A DNA stretch of 64,000 nucleotides from Xenorhabdus sp. IM139775 (GCF_028598745.1 NZ_JAQRFK010000006.1:21193-85192); one strand, 5' to 3'; numbered from the stretch's first letter, positions 51,143 through 60,852 are shown. Program-made: numbers and translations. The notes: a model not told the origin generated them from the letters alone.

Positions 51143-53761
51143 CTATACTTCTTCATCAGAAGGTGCCGCTACAGTGTCATCTTCATCTTCATCATCTGGT
51201 TCAGCCACGCGCTGCAAGCCAACCACTTTTTCATTTTCGGTTGTGCGGATCAGGGTAACACCTTGCGTATTACGGCCAACAACACTGACCTCAGAAACGC
51301 GGGTTCGTACCAATGTTCCTGCGTTAGTAATCATCATGATTTGATCAGTCGGTTCTACCTGAATGGCACCGATCACATTGCCATTACGTTCGCTGACTTT
51401 GATGGAAATGACCCCTTGGGTCGCGCGGGATTTTGTCGGATATTCGTTTTCGGCAGTACGCTTACCATAACCATTCTCAGTGACGGTCAGGATTTCTCCT
51501 TCCCCACGAGGAATGATCAAGGAAACCACTTTATCGCCTTCACCGAGTTTGATACCACGAACCCCAGTTGCGGTGCGGCCCATTGCACGCACACCTTTTA
51601 CGCGAACAGTGCCATCTTCCAGCGTATCTTCCTCTTCTTCGAGGAAACGAACGACTTTACCCTGTGCAGAGAACAGCATGACTTCATTGCTGCCATCAGT
51701 CAGGTCAACACCGATTAACTCATCCCCTTCATTCAGGTTGACGGCGATGATACCGGCACTGCGTGGACGACTGAATTCGCTGAGTTTGGTTTTCTTCACA
51801 ATCCCACTGGCGGTTGCCATGAAGATATTCAGCCCATCTTCATATTCACGCACAGGCAAAATGGCGGTAATACGTTCGCTCTGATCCAATGGCAGAAGGT
51901 TAACAATTGGGCGACCACGGGCACCACGGCTCGCTTCCGGCAACTGATATACCTTCATCCAATACAGCTTGCCCTTATTTGAGAAGCAGAGGATAGTGTC
52001 GTGGGTATTGGCTACCAGTAAACGCTCAATGAAATCTTCTTCTTTGGTCCGTGCGGCTGATTTGCCCTTGCCGCCCCGACGCTGAGCTTCGTAATCGGAC
52101 AGTGGCTGATATTTGACATAGCCCTGATGGGACAGCGTGACAACCACATCTTCCTGATTAATCAGGTCTTCAATATTGATATCTGCTGAATTCTCAGTCA
52201 GTTCAGTCCGGCGGGCATCGTTATACTGCTCTTTGATAACCAGAAGCTCTTCACGAATGACTTCCATCAAACGTTCTGGGTTTTCTAAAATGAACAGCAG
52301 TTCAGCGATAGCTTTCAGCAGTTCACGATACTCATCAAGCAGTTTTTCATGCTCAAGTCCGGTCAGTTTTTGCAGACGCAGATCCAAAATAGCCTGTGCT
52401 TGCTGTTCGGTCAGGTAATATTTACCGTCATGGATACCGTACTGTGGTTCCAGCCATTCAGGACGGGCAGCATCGTCACCGGCTTGTTCCAGCATGGAAG
52501 CAACATTGCCTAACTGCCAGGCTTGAGAAATCAAACTGGCTTTCGCTTCAGCAGGCGTGGAAGCGCGGCGGATCAATTCGATAACCGGATCGATGTTCAC
52601 CAAGGCAATAGCCAATGCTTCAAGGATATGGGCGCGGTCGCGAGCTTTACGCAGTTCAAAAATTGTCCGGCGGGTAACTACTTCACGGCGGTGGCAAACA
52701 AACGCAGAAAGAATTTCTTTCAGATTAAGTAGCTTAGGTTGTCCCTGATGCAGGGCAACCATGTTGATGCCAAATGAAACCTGTAATTGCGTCAGTGAAT
52801 ACAGGTTATTCAGGACAACTTCACCAACGGCATCACGTTTTACTTCGATAACGATGCGCATTCCATCTTTATCGGATTCGTCACGCAGTGCACTGATCCC
52901 TTCAATGCGCTTCTCTTTTACCAGTTCAGCCATTTTTTCGATCAGCCGGGCTTTATTGACCTGATAAGGGATTTCACTGACGATGATGGTTTCGCGGCCA
53001 TTTTTCTCATCAGTTTCAATTTCTGCGTGGGCGCGGATGTAAATCTTACCACGACCTGTGCGATAGGCTTCCTGAATACCACGGCGTCCGTTGATAATCG
53101 CCGCCGTAGGGAAGTCCGGGCCTGGGATATGTTCCATCAGGCCTTCAATGCTGATGTTTTCATCATCAATATAGGCCAGGCAGCCGTCGATCACCTCAGA
53201 TAAGTTATGAGGAGGAATGTTGGTTGCCATACCGACCGCAATCCCTGATGAACCATTCACCAGTAAATTAGGAATACGGGTTGGCATTACCTCGGGGATT
53301 TGCTCTGTGCCATCATAGTTGGGCACAAAGTCGACAGTTTCTTTTTCCAAGTCTGCCAGCAATTCATGGGCAATTTTTGCCATGCGTACTTCGGTGTAAC
53401 GCATCGCTGCCGCAGAATCGCCATCTACTGACCCAAAGTTCCCCTGACCGTCAACCAGCATATAGCGCATGGAGAATGGTTGTGCCAGACGAACAATCGT
53501 GTCATAAACAGCGCTGTCACCGTGTGGATGGTATTTACCGATAACATCCCCAACAACGCGGGCAGATTTTTTATAAGGTTTATTCCAATCATTTCCCAAT
53601 ACATTCATCGCGAAAAGCACGCGGCGGTGTACAGGCTTCAGTCCGTCCCGAACATCCGGCAGTGCGCGTCCAACAATAACGGACATCGCATAATCCAGAT
53701 ACGAGCTTTTCAGCTCTTCTTCGATATTGACCGGTGTGATTTCTCTGGCAATGTCGCTCAT
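51143..53761 (-). CDS. gyrA: DNA gyrase subunit A
   Basis: A subunit of the type II topoisomerase that introduces negative supercoils. Breakage-reunion domain to about residue 520 with active-site Tyr122; C-terminal beta-pinwheel with the GyrA box QRRGGKG. The quinolone-resistance region [11 protein letters not shown] has Ser83 and Asp87, the sensitive type. The start at 53761 ([18 protein letters not shown]) matches E. coli; an ATG at 53779 adds six residues without counterpart. 872 residues (E. coli 875). Oddity: about 15 acidic residues ([11 protein letters not shown]) are inserted in a pinwheel blade where E. coli reads VVRFKESSVRAMG, and the acidic tail is shorter. Monocistronic, divergent from ubiG. 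Confidence 0.97.
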   Translation of the reverse strand: MSDIAREITPVNIEEELKSSYLDYAMSVIVGRALPDVRDGLKPVHRRVLFAMNVLGNDWNKPYKKSARVVGDVIGKYHPHGDSAVYDTIVRLAQPFSMRYMLVDGQGNFGSVDGDSAAAMRYTEVRMAKIAHELLADLEKETVDFVPNYDGTEQIPEVMPTRIPNLLVNGSSGIAVGMATNIPPHNLSEVIDGCLAYIDDENISIEGLMEHIPGPDFPTAAIINGRRGIQEAYRTGRGKIYIRAHAEIETDEKNGRETIIVSEIPYQVNKARLIEKMAELVKEKRIEGISALRDESDKDGMRIVIEVKRDAVGEVVLNNLYSLTQLQVSFGINMVALHQGQPKLLNLKEILSAFVCHRREVVTRRTIFELRKARDRAHILEALAIALVNIDPVIELIRRASTPAEAKASLISQAWQLGNVASMLEQAGDDAARPEWLEPQYGIHDGKYYLTEQQAQAILDLRLQKLTGLEHEKLLDEYRELLKAIAELLFILENPERLMEVIREELLVIKEQYNDARRTELTENSADINIEDLINQEDVVVTLSHQGYVKYQPLSDYEAQRRGGKGKSAARTKEEDFIERLLVANTHDTILCFSNKGKLYWMKVYQLPEASRGARGRPIVNLLPLDQSERITAILPVREYEDGLNIFMATASGIVKKTKLSEFSRPRSAGIIAVNLNEGDELIGVDLTDGSNEVMLFSAQGKVVRFLEEEEDTLEDGTVRVKGVRAMGRTATGVRGIKLGEGDKVVSLIIPRGEGEILTVTENGYGKRTAENEYPTKSRATQGVISIKVSERNGNVIGAIQVEPTDQIMMITNAGTLVRTRVSEVSVVGRNTQGVTLIRTTENEKVVGLQRVAEPDDEDEDDTVAAPSDEEV

Positions 53762-53903
53762 GGAGCCACTGTCCCTCATACTCCGAATTCAAAGGCTTAA
53801 ATTATACCACAAATTGACAGTTTTATAAAAACCGGATGCGGGTATTTCAAGATTAAGGCATGTATAATAGTTTTCTGTCACACATCCCCATAATACTGTT
53901 ACA

Positions 53904-53948
53904 TTTTCTGTGAACCAGTTTGCTGTGAACCAGTTTTCTGTGAAGCAG
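53904..53948. repeat. 15-bp tandem repeat upstream of ubiG
   Basis: TTTTCTGTGAACCAG, TTTGCTGTGAACCAG, TTTTCTGTGAAGCAG in direct succession in the gyrA-ubiG divergent promoter region, 21 bases ahead of the ubiG start. In-frame ATG/GTG codons in it made a spurious N-terminal extension possible. Confidence 0.95.
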
Positions 53949-53969
53949 TGCCTAGGAGCGATATTGCTG

Positions 53970-54704
53970 ATGAACGTCAAAACTCCCGATTCACCCATTC
54001 CATCCCATGCCAATGTGGATCAGCAGGAAATCGAAAAATTTGAAGCCGTTGCTTCCCGTTGGTGGGATCTTGACGGTGAATTCAAGCCATTGCACCGCAT
54101 CAATCCACTGCGTTTGAACTACATTTTGCAACATGCTGACGGCCTTTTTGGTAAAAAAGTGCTGGATGTTGGATGTGGTGGCGGCATTTTGTCAGAAAGC
54201 ATGGCGCGTGAAGGTGCGGAAGTGACGGGGTTGGATATGGGGTTTGAACCCCTGCAAGTTGCCCGTTTGCATGCTTTGGAATCCGGTATTCCCGTTTCTT
54301 ATGTTCAGGAAACGGTAGAAAATCTCGCAGAACAGCACCAACACGCCTATGATGTTGTGACTTGTCTGGAGATGCTTGAGCATGTGCCCGATCCTGAGTC
54401 TGTGGTTCATGCCTGTGCCAAACTCGTAAAACCCGGTGGTCATGTTTTCTTTTCAACGATTAACCGGAACCGGAAAGCCTGGTTGATGGCGGTTGTTGGT
54501 GCTGAATATATCCTGAACATGGTGCCAAAAGGCACGCATGATGCGAAAAAGTTTATCCGTCCTTCTGAACTGATAAGTTGGGTCGATAAGACCACGCTGA
54601 AAGAACAACATATTATTGGTTTACATTACAATCCGTTAACAGACAAATTTCGACTTGGGCATAATGTAGACGTGAATTATATGCTGCATACCCGATCTGT
54701 CTGA
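53970..54704 (+). CDS. ubiG: Ubiquinone O-methyltransferase UbiG
   Basis: SAM-dependent methyltransferase doing both O-methylations of ubiquinone synthesis. SAM motif [20 protein letters not shown] and post-motif [17 protein letters not shown] are intact, as is EMLEHVPDP. The start at 53970 (MNVKTPDSP) has GGAG eleven bases upstream and gives 244 residues (E. coli 240); the frame opens at 53910, but that part is the tandem repeat. Divergent from gyrA, the E. coli arrangement. Confidence 0.95.
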   Translation: MNVKTPDSPIPSHANVDQQEIEKFEAVASRWWDLDGEFKPLHRINPLRLNYILQHADGLFGKKVLDVGCGGGILSESMAREGAEVTGLDMGFEPLQVARLHALESGIPVSYVQETVENLAEQHQHAYDVVTCLEMLEHVPDPESVVHACAKLVKPGGHVFFSTINRNRKAWLMAVVGAEYILNMVPKGTHDAKKFIRPSELISWVDKTTLKEQHIIGLHYNPLTDKFRLGHNVDVNYMLHTRSV

Positions 54705-54773
54705 CAAAGGTCGCTAAGGGATTAATAAAACGGCAACTAGATATTATTTTTAAGATTTTATTTTCCCTGTTTC

Positions 54774-54837
54774 GCCGATAGCCTTATGAAAGTAACACCA
54801 AGTAACTACGCAGGTTATCGGCTTTTTGCCAAAATTA
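54774..54837 (+). terminator. Terminator of ubiG
   Basis: GCCGATAGCCT (54774-54784) pairs with AGGTTATCGGC (54822-54832), one G-U, followed by TTTTT. The loop is long (37 bases), so some inner folding is likely. Confidence 0.65.
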
Positions 54838-54846
54838 ATCCTCAAG

Positions 54847-54877
54847 TTATCCACAAAACTTCTCGACTTTGTGCACT
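54847..54877. promoter_or_regulatory. DnaA box(es) upstream of nrdA
   Basis: TTATCCACA (54847-54855) is a perfect DnaA box; TTGTGCACT (54869-54877) is a degenerate second one. E. coli nrdA has two DnaA boxes in the corresponding position (TTATCCACA then TTATGCACT), coupling dNTP supply to replication initiation. Confidence 0.75.
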
Positions 54878-54893
54878 TGATAAAATCGGAAAA

Positions 54894-54941
54894 TAACATT
54901 ATCTTGTTATTACCGTTTTAATTTCCCACTATATATTGTGT
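54894..54941 (+). promoter_or_regulatory. NrdR box pair upstream of nrdAB
   Basis: CCACTATATATTGTGT (54926-54941) matches the NrdR consensus ACACTATATATAGTGT closely. A weaker partner TAACATTATCTTGTTA (54894-54909) lies with its centre 32 bases upstream, the three-turn spacing that NrdR pairs usually show. NrdR represses ribonucleotide reductase operons when dATP is high. Confidence 0.72.
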
Positions 54942-55115
54942 TTCTTGTCATCTTGTAGTAGCAGCTTGTGCAGTAGCGACTTGTATTAAACAGTAGTGAA
55001 TTGAGCTAACTAAGCCCCCAACTGGCCCACAGCCATTTTGGGTGCATCGTGCTGCCAAGAGGTCGATGAAAACGAATATCGGTGAGATACGAAAAGAGAG
55101 AAGGTGTATTTTCCC

Positions 55116-57407
55116 ATGAACCAGAGTCTGCTAGTTACCAAACGTGATGGACATAAAGAACAAATTGATCTTGATAAAATTCACCGGGTTGTTGCCTGGG
55201 CTGCCGAAGGTCTGAAAAATGTCTCAGTATCACAAGTAGAACTGCGTTCCCAGATTCAATTTTACGATGGCATCAAAACCTCCGATATCCATGAAACCAT
55301 GATCAAAGCTGCGGCTGACTTGATCTCCGGTGATGCGCCTGATTATCAGTATCTGGCGGCACGTCTGGCGATCTTCCATCTGCGCAAAAAAGCCTATGGT
55401 CAGTTTGAACCGCCTGCGCTGTATGATCATGTTGCAAAAATGGTTAATTTGGGTAAATACGACAAACATTTGCTGGAAGACTATTCCCAAGAGGAATTCG
55501 AGCAAATGGATAGTTTTATTGATCATTTGCGTGATATGGATTTCTCCTATGCGGCGGTCAAGCAATTGGAAGGGAAGTATTTAGTCCAAAACCGTGTGAC
55601 TGGCGAGATTTACGAGAGTGCTCAGTTCCTCTATATGCTGGTTGCTGCATGCCTGTTTTCCACTTATCCAAAAGAAACACGCCTGGACTATATCCGTCGT
55701 TTCTATGATGCGATTTCCACCTTTAAAATTTCGCTGCCAACGCCAATCATGGCGGGGGTTCGTACACCAACACGCCAATTCAGCTCCTGTGTTCTGATCG
55801 AGTGTGGTGACAGCCTGGATTCTATCAATGCGACATCTAGTGCGATTGTTAAATATGTTTCCCAGCGTGCCGGCATTGGCGTAAACGCAGGTCGTATCCG
55901 TGCATTGGGTAGCCCAATCCGTGGTGGTGAAGCGTTCCACACGGGTTGTATCCCATTCTACAAACATTTCCAGACTGCGGTGAAATCCTGTTCTCAGGGC
56001 GGTGTTCGTGGCGGAGCAGCAACGCTGTTCTATCCACTGTGGCACCTGGAAGTCGAAAGCCTGCTGGTACTGAAAAACAACCGTGGTGTTGAAGGCAACC
56101 GTGTCCGCCACATGGACTACGGCGTACAGGTTAATAAACTGATGTATGAGCGCCTGATTAAAGGTGCCGACATCTCTCTGTTCAGCCCGTCTGATGTGCC
56201 GGGATTGTATGATGCCTTCTTTGCGGATCAGGATGAGTTCGAGCGTCTGTATACTCAGTATGAAAATGACAGCAATATCCGTAAGGAACGCATCAAAGCG
56301 GTTGAATTGTTCTCACTGATGATGCAGGAGCGTGCTTCAACGGGGCGTATTTATATCCAGAACGTTGACCACTGTAATACTCACAGCCCGTTTGATCCGG
56401 CTATTGCACCTGTTCGCCAATCGAATCTGTGCCTGGAAATTGCACTGCCAACTAAGCCATTGAACGATATTAACGATGAAAATGGTGAAATTGCGCTGTG
56501 TACATTGTCTGCTTTCAACTTGGGTACTATCGGAAGCCTGACCGAATTGGAAGAATTGGCTGAATTGGCCGTTCGCGCGCTGGATTCCTTGCTGGATTAT
56601 CAAGATTATCCCATTCTCGCCGCCAAACAAGGCTCCATGGGACGTCGAACTCTGGGTATTGGCGTCATTAACTTCGCTTATTACTTGGCGAAACACGGTG
56701 TACGTTATTCAGATAGTAGCGCGAATAATCTGACTCATAAAACGTTTGAAGCTATTCAGTACTACCTGTTAAAAGCCTCAAACGAGCTGGCGAAAGAGAA
56801 GGGTGCTTGTCCGTGGTTTAATGAAACCACTTATGCACAAGGCATTTTGCCGATTGATACTTACAAAAAGACTCTGGACACACTGACCAGCGAACCTTTG
56901 CACATGGATTGGGAAGCACTGCGCCGTGACATTCAACAATACGGCTTGCGTAACTCAACCCTGTCAGCATTGATGCCATCAGAGACTTCTTCGCAGATCT
57001 CTAATGCGACCAACGGCATTGAGCCACCACGAGGTTATATCAGTGTAAAAGCCTCCAAGGACGGTATCCTGCGTCAAGTTGTACCCGATTACGATCTTCT
57101 GAAAGGCGCTTACGAGCTGCTGTGGCAAATGCCAAGCAACGATGGCTACCTACAGTTGGTCGGGATCATGCAGAAATTTATCGATCAGTCGATTTCTGCC
57201 AATACTAACTATGATCCGGCGCGTTTCCCTAATGGCAAGGTTCCGATGAACCAATTGCTGAAAGATTTACTGCTCGCTTATAAATATGGTGTGAAAACAT
57301 TGTATTACCACAACACCCGTGATGGAGCAGAAGACGTTCAGGGTGATCTGGAAGAAGTTGTTGAGTCAGCGGATTCCGATTGTGAAGGCGGCGCGTGTAA
57401 GATTTAA
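55116..57407 (+). CDS. nrdA: Class Ia ribonucleotide reductase alpha subunit
   Basis: Catalytic subunit reducing ribonucleoside diphosphates. N-terminal ATP cone (VTKRDGHKEQIDLDKIHRVV), active-site Cys in FSSCVLIECGDS, NLCLEIALP (Cys and Glu) and IALCTLSAFNLG, and the thioredoxin-interacting C-terminal CEGGACKI are intact. The start at 55116 (MNQSLLVTKRDG) matches E. coli; an in-frame codon at 55104 was not used. 763 residues (E. coli 761). First gene of nrdA-nrdB-yfaE. Confidence 0.97.
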   Translation: MNQSLLVTKRDGHKEQIDLDKIHRVVAWAAEGLKNVSVSQVELRSQIQFYDGIKTSDIHETMIKAAADLISGDAPDYQYLAARLAIFHLRKKAYGQFEPPALYDHVAKMVNLGKYDKHLLEDYSQEEFEQMDSFIDHLRDMDFSYAAVKQLEGKYLVQNRVTGEIYESAQFLYMLVAACLFSTYPKETRLDYIRRFYDAISTFKISLPTPIMAGVRTPTRQFSSCVLIECGDSLDSINATSSAIVKYVSQRAGIGVNAGRIRALGSPIRGGEAFHTGCIPFYKHFQTAVKSCSQGGVRGGAATLFYPLWHLEVESLLVLKNNRGVEGNRVRHMDYGVQVNKLMYERLIKGADISLFSPSDVPGLYDAFFADQDEFERLYTQYENDSNIRKERIKAVELFSLMMQERASTGRIYIQNVDHCNTHSPFDPAIAPVRQSNLCLEIALPTKPLNDINDENGEIALCTLSAFNLGTIGSLTELEELAELAVRALDSLLDYQDYPILAAKQGSMGRRTLGIGVINFAYYLAKHGVRYSDSSANNLTHKTFEAIQYYLLKASNELAKEKGACPWFNETTYAQGILPIDTYKKTLDTLTSEPLHMDWEALRRDIQQYGLRNSTLSALMPSETSSQISNATNGIEPPRGYISVKASKDGILRQVVPDYDLLKGAYELLWQMPSNDGYLQLVGIMQKFIDQSISANTNYDPARFPNGKVPMNQLLKDLLLAYKYGVKTLYYHNTRDGAEDVQGDLEEVVESADSDCEGGACKI

Positions 57408-57419
57408 TTTGAGGAAACT

Positions 57420-58550
57420 ATGTCCTATTCCACTTTTTCGCAAGTAAAAAATGATCAGCTACAAGAACCGATGTTTTTCGGTCAGTCTGTTAATGTGGCG
57501 CGTTTTGACCAGCAAAAATATCCTATTTTTGAGAAATTGATTGAAAAACAACTCTCCTTCTTCTGGCGTCCAGAAGAAGTGGATGTTTCCCGTGATCGCA
57601 TTGACTACAACGCACTGCCGGATCATGAAAAGCACATTTTCATCAGCAACCTAAAATACCAGACGCTGTTGGATTCCATTCAGGGCCGTAGCCCGAATGT
57701 GGCTTTTCTGCCATTGATTTCCATTCCAGAATTGGAAACTTGGGTTGAAACGTGGTCGTTTTCAGAAACGATCCATTCGCGTTCTTACACGCACATTATC
57801 CGTAACATCGTGAACGATCCTGCTGTCGTATTTGATGATATTGTGGAAAACGAACAGATTTTGAAACGCGCCAAAGACATTTCCGCGTATTACGATGATC
57901 TGATCGAAATGACCAATTATTATCACCTGTTGGGTGAAGGAACGCATGATGTTGCCGGCAAAGCTGTCACCATTAATCTGCGTGAATTGAAAAAGCAGCT
58001 TTACTTGTGCTTGATGAGCGTTAATGCGCTGGAGGCCATCCGCTTCTATGTCAGTTTTGCATGTTCATTTGCTTTTGCAGAACGTGAATTGATGGAAGGT
58101 AACGCCAAAATCATCAAACTGATTGCTCGTGATGAAGCCCTGCATTTAACGGGAACGCAGCACATGTTGAATCTGTTGCGCTCTGGTCAGGATGACCCTG
58201 AAATGGCGGAAATTGCCCAAGAGTGTGAACAACAGTGCTACGAACTGTTCGTACAGGCAGCAGAGCAGGAAAAAGAGTGGGCTGATTACTTGTTTAAAGA
58301 TGGCTCCATGATTGGCCTGAACAAAGAGATTCTGTGTCAGTATGTCGAATATATCACCAATATTCGTATGCAGGCCGTTGGCTTGAAGTTGCCATTTGAA
58401 ACCCGCTCTAACCCGATCCCATGGATCAATGCGTGGCTGGTTTCTGATAATGTTCAAGTGGCTCCACAGGAAGTCGAAGTCAGTTCTTACTTGGTTGGTC
58501 AGATTGATTCGGAAGTCAATACTGAGGATCTCAGCGGTTTCGAACTCTGA
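57420..58550 (+). CDS. nrdB: Class Ia ribonucleotide reductase beta subunit
   Basis: Radical-generating subunit with a di-iron/tyrosyl cofactor. The radical Tyr is in [14 protein letters not shown]; iron ligands are in [16 protein letters not shown] and IARDEALHL. 376 residues, identical to E. coli; the C-terminal [12 protein letters not shown] is the alpha-binding tail. Twelve bases after nrdA and one before yfaE. Confidence 0.98.
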   Translation: MSYSTFSQVKNDQLQEPMFFGQSVNVARFDQQKYPIFEKLIEKQLSFFWRPEEVDVSRDRIDYNALPDHEKHIFISNLKYQTLLDSIQGRSPNVAFLPLISIPELETWVETWSFSETIHSRSYTHIIRNIVNDPAVVFDDIVENEQILKRAKDISAYYDDLIEMTNYYHLLGEGTHDVAGKAVTINLRELKKQLYLCLMSVNALEAIRFYVSFACSFAFAERELMEGNAKIIKLIARDEALHLTGTQHMLNLLRSGQDDPEMAEIAQECEQQCYELFVQAAEQEKEWADYLFKDGSMIGLNKEILCQYVEYITNIRMQAVGLKLPFETRSNPIPWINAWLVSDNVQVAPQEVEVSSYLVGQIDSEVNTEDLSGFEL

Positions 58551-58551
58551 T

Positions 58552-58818
58552 ATGGCTGATTATAAAGTTACCCTGCCGTCACGGCAGGGTTTATACATCC
58601 ATTATTCTTCAAGTTCCCACGGTAATTTGTTGGAAGCACTGGAGCACGGTAAAGTTCAGCTTGAATATCAATGCCGGCAGGGGTATTGCGGTTCTTGTCG
58701 TGTTCGTCTGGTGAAAGGCAAGGTAGGATATCCGTGTAAGCCATTGGCGTTTGTCAATGAGGGGGAAATTTTACCCTGTAGCTGTTATCCACTGACAGAT
58801 ATTGAAATAGAGCCTTAA
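58552..58818 (+). CDS. yfaE: Ferredoxin-like YfaE ([2Fe-2S])
   Basis: Small plant-type ferredoxin that maintains the NrdB di-iron centre and helps radical repair in E. coli. Ligands are in YQCRQGYCGSCRVRL and LPCSCYP. The start at 58552 (MADYKVTLPSRQG) is one base after the nrdB stop; the frame is open further upstream inside nrdB but is not used there. 88 residues (E. coli 84). Confidence 0.95.
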   Translation: MADYKVTLPSRQGLYIHYSSSSHGNLLEALEHGKVQLEYQCRQGYCGSCRVRLVKGKVGYPCKPLAFVNEGEILPCSCYPLTDIEIEP

Positions 58819-58973
58819 TTTTCCATAAGTGAGTACAGTTTTATTCGCAAGTAAGGCACATTTTTTATTTTCAGCTTGCTGCCTTGTTATTCATGTTTGG
58901 CTATAAAATTACCCGTAAAATCAGTGTGTCACTGATAAAGCCACACCATTAAAAATAAAAAATCAAAGTAATA

Positions 58974-59003
58974 AGAAAGACACTTATTCGACAAGTGTTT
59001 CTT
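58974..59003 (+). terminator. Terminator of nrdAB-yfaE
   Basis: AAGAAAGACACTT pairs with AAGTGTTTCTTT with one mismatch and G-U pairs around a five-base loop; T-rich end. It lies 155 bases after yfaE; the rest of 58819-59126 holds no gene. Confidence 0.55.
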
Positions 59004-59091
59004 TATCCGATGGATATCGATCATATCCAAATATGCCCGTTGATTTATTATAGCTTGATACAAAATAGGTTTTTTAGCGGTGATTAAACGT

Positions 59092-59110
59092 TTATCATGT
59101 TGCATGATAA
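59092..59110. promoter_or_regulatory. Palindrome just upstream of the amidase gene
   Basis: TTATCATG TTG CATGATAA: eight-base perfect arms with a three-base centre, ending 16 bases before the amidase ATG and abutting its ribosome site (GAAGGAG). Candidate operator or translation-controlling hairpin; identity of a regulator unknown. Confidence 0.55.
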
Positions 59111-59126
59111 AAAATGAAGGAGAACA

Positions 59127-59903
59127 ATGATGTATAAAATTGATTATAATTCATATCGTTCCACCAAAAGTTTTAACAGGCGCTCCCGCTTTTTAGTTAT
59201 GCACTATACTGCCTTGAATTTTGAAAAATCTGTTCAGGCATTGACCGGAGAGTTTGTCAGTGCTCATTACCTCGTTCCAAACCCAGACGATCCAACGTAT
59301 CGGGCTGCTGGATTTGATAAAATTCACATATTCAATTTGGTTGATGAACTTGAAAGAGCTTGGCATGCAGGAATAAGTTATTGGGCTGGACGAGAAGGGT
59401 TGAATGATACATCCATTGGTATTGAGATTGTGAATGAGGCCAGTGATGATAATGGCGTTTTCACTTTCCCTCCTTATCACCCTGACCAAATCGCTGCGCT
59501 CAAAGAGCTCGCTATCAATATCTTACAACGTTACCCAGATATTCAACCGACCCATGTTGTAGGGCATTCAGATATTTCATGGCAAAGAAAAACCGACCCA
59601 GGCTCTTATTTTCCGTGGAAAGAATTATATGATGCGGGAATTGGAGCATGGTATGACGAAGAAACTAAGCAAAAATATATTGTACAATTTGACCATCGTT
59701 TACCTGATATTGCCGATATTTTAAAAAAATTCAAACGCTATGGTTATGACGTGACTGGCGCAGAAAAAGAAGAAAATTTTCAATTTTTAATTAAAGCATT
59801 TCAAATGCACTTCCGTTCTTCATATTATGACGGCGTGCCAGATATTGAAACCATTGCCATTTTATATGCTTTGGTTGAAAAATATTTTGATAGTAAATCC
59901 TAA
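59127..59903 (+). CDS. AmiD-like N-acetylmuramoyl-L-alanine amidase without signal peptide
   Basis: Amidase_2-family zinc amidase that cuts between MurNAc and the stem peptide. Zinc ligands are His26 (VMHYTAL), His147 (VVGHSDI) and Asp157 (KTDPGS), with Glu100 (IGIEIVNE) probably catalytic. Residues ~190-258 resemble the C-terminal peptidoglycan-binding part of AmiD (RYGYDVTGAEKEENFQFLI, FQMHFRSSYYDG). The similarity to E. coli AmiD runs end to end, but AmiD is an outer-membrane lipoprotein and this protein begins directly in the mature domain with no leader. It would stay in the cytoplasm unless exported otherwise, as an endolysin, a type VI effector, or in turnover of imported muropeptides. 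Strong ribosome site GAAGGAG; either of two adjacent ATG codons may be used. Confidence 0.88.
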   Translation: MMYKIDYNSYRSTKSFNRRSRFLVMHYTALNFEKSVQALTGEFVSAHYLVPNPDDPTYRAAGFDKIHIFNLVDELERAWHAGISYWAGREGLNDTSIGIEIVNEASDDNGVFTFPPYHPDQIAALKELAINILQRYPDIQPTHVVGHSDISWQRKTDPGSYFPWKELYDAGIGAWYDEETKQKYIVQFDHRLPDIADILKKFKRYGYDVTGAEKEENFQFLIKAFQMHFRSSYYDGVPDIETIAILYALVEKYFDSKS

Positions 59904-59927
59904 TTTTTGATGAAACTTATTCTATCG

Positions 59928-59968
59928 ATCTCAGGTTGTAGCTTAATAGTTGGGTTGCAACCTGAGAT
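59928..59968. terminator. Hairpin between convergent amidase and membrane-protein genes
   Basis: ATCTCAGGTTG (59928-59938) pairs perfectly with CAACCTGAGAT (59958-59968). No clear T tract on either side; position suggests a shared transcript end. Confidence 0.5.
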
Positions 59969-60002
59969 GGAAAAATAATTAAATTATATATTCTGTCTGT
60001 GG

Positions 60003-60353
60003 TTATGCAGCAATCACACGGGTATGATTAATGCAGTGAGCTATAATTTTGTAAAGATATACAAAATATAAAATACCAAATGTAATAAAAGAGAGAATCG
60101 CCCAAAGGACAACATACCCGATGATTTGGACTAAATTGAGCTCACAATTTAGTTTGCCGATAATTTGCCCACTATCTCGGTCGATAACATGCGTTTTGTT
60201 AATGATAAAACGTGTCATATAGTAGGGAAACACAAAGGCACCTAGCCCTAATGTAAATAAAATAATCAGGAACCAGATAATAAGATGAAAAATAATCTCA
60301 AGTGTTCCTAATTCTGATTTTAACTTTAGCCGGCTAAAATCCATTAAATCCAT
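60003..60353 (-). CDS. Small integral membrane protein, 116 residues
   Basis: Function not recognised. Two long hydrophobic segments (about residues 22-48 and 74-104, each able to span once or twice) around a short polar loop with INKTHVIDRDSGQIIGKL; a basic N-terminus (SRLKLKSEL) would stay inside. It may belong to a conserved small membrane family of Morganellaceae (DUF6693/DUF898-like), which I cannot confirm. It faces the AmiD-like amidase gene tail to tail, so it might be an immunity or holin-like partner, but the opposite strands argue against a single operon. Start fixed by the only ATG pair (MDLMDF). Confidence 0.75.
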   Translation of the reverse strand: MDLMDFSRLKLKSELGTLEIIFHLIIWFLIILFTLGLGAFVFPYYMTRFIINKTHVIDRDSGQIIGKLNCELNLVQIIGYVVLWAILSFITFGILYFVYLYKIIAHCINHTRVIAA

Positions 60354-60361
60354 AGCGTTCT

Positions 60362-60408
60362 CCCGATGTTTAAGTAACCCGATGTTTAAATAAGATGTTT
60401 AAATAAAT
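60362..60408. repeat. 16-bp imperfect tandem repeat
   Basis: CCCGATGTTTAAGTAA (60362-60377), CCCGATGTTTAAATAA (60378-60393), then GATGTTTAAATAAA. Intergenic, between the small membrane protein gene and the small-ORF terminator. Confidence 0.85.
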
Positions 60409-60414
60409 AGTAAA

Positions 60415-60439
60415 AGCCAGTTCTTTTTTTGAACTGGCT
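60415..60439 (-). terminator. Terminator of the 24-codon gene
   Basis: Perfect nine-base stem AGCCAGTTC / GAACTGGCT with a seven-base homopolymer loop. On the minus strand it is followed by TTTTACTATTTATTT. It lies 24 bases after the stop of the small ORF. Confidence 0.75.
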
Positions 60440-60463
60440 CATCGTTATATGCTGTGGCAGAAC

Positions 60464-60538
60464 TTACATAAAACGAGTTGCTGATAACCGGATAACAACG
60501 CAGTGTACATTTGAGAGGAAAGATTTTACAGATTTCAT
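60464..60538 (-). CDS. Candidate small protein of 24 residues
   Basis: Short minus-strand frame ATG...TAA encoding a basic, partly hydrophobic peptide that starts MKSVKSFLSNVH and ends RLSATRFM. Support comes from context: AAAGGA seven bases before the ATG, a near-consensus promoter about 65 bases upstream and a perfect terminator hairpin just downstream. The peptide is too short to hold a confident membrane span. Not recognised. The same unit could be a small regulatory RNA of about 180 nt in which the frame is incidental. Confidence 0.55.
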   Translation of the reverse strand: MKSVKSFLSNVHCVVIRLSATRFM

Positions 60539-60601
60539 GATGATTTCCTTTGGGGGTTATAAATTGTGATTTACTTCACGAAAATCTAAATTCTGAGGCA
60601 A

Positions 60602-60629
60602 ATTTTATGCTCAAAACAAAAAGAGTCAA
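60602..60629 (-). promoter_or_regulatory. Sigma-70 promoter for the 24-codon gene
   Basis: On the minus strand TTGACT (60624-60629), 16-base spacer, TAAAAT (60602-60607). Transcription would start near 60595 and run through the small frame to the terminator at 60415. Confidence 0.65.
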
Positions 60630-60852
60630 GGTGTTTATTAAATAAATTTTTTAAAATTTAAAAAAATTTTGTAAAAATTCATAATATATTGAAATTTAAT
60701 ATTTTATTTTGCATTTGATTTTTTGTTGTGATCCCATTACCTCGTAACGATGGTCGCTTTATTGATTATTTCTTCGTCTATACTTGCTCTGTAGGCTGTT
60801 TTTTTAGACAAAAAATGAACGCTGGCATTCAATTTAGTGGTGGAGAAAATGA

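Noticed and set aside
53500..53530. Quinolone-resistance mutation in gyrA
   Set aside because: The codons give Ser83 and Asp87, the wild-type residues.
53789..54013. Minus-strand frame with repeated NWFT motif
   Set aside because: The repeat is the antisense reading of the 15-bp tandem repeat upstream of ubiG.
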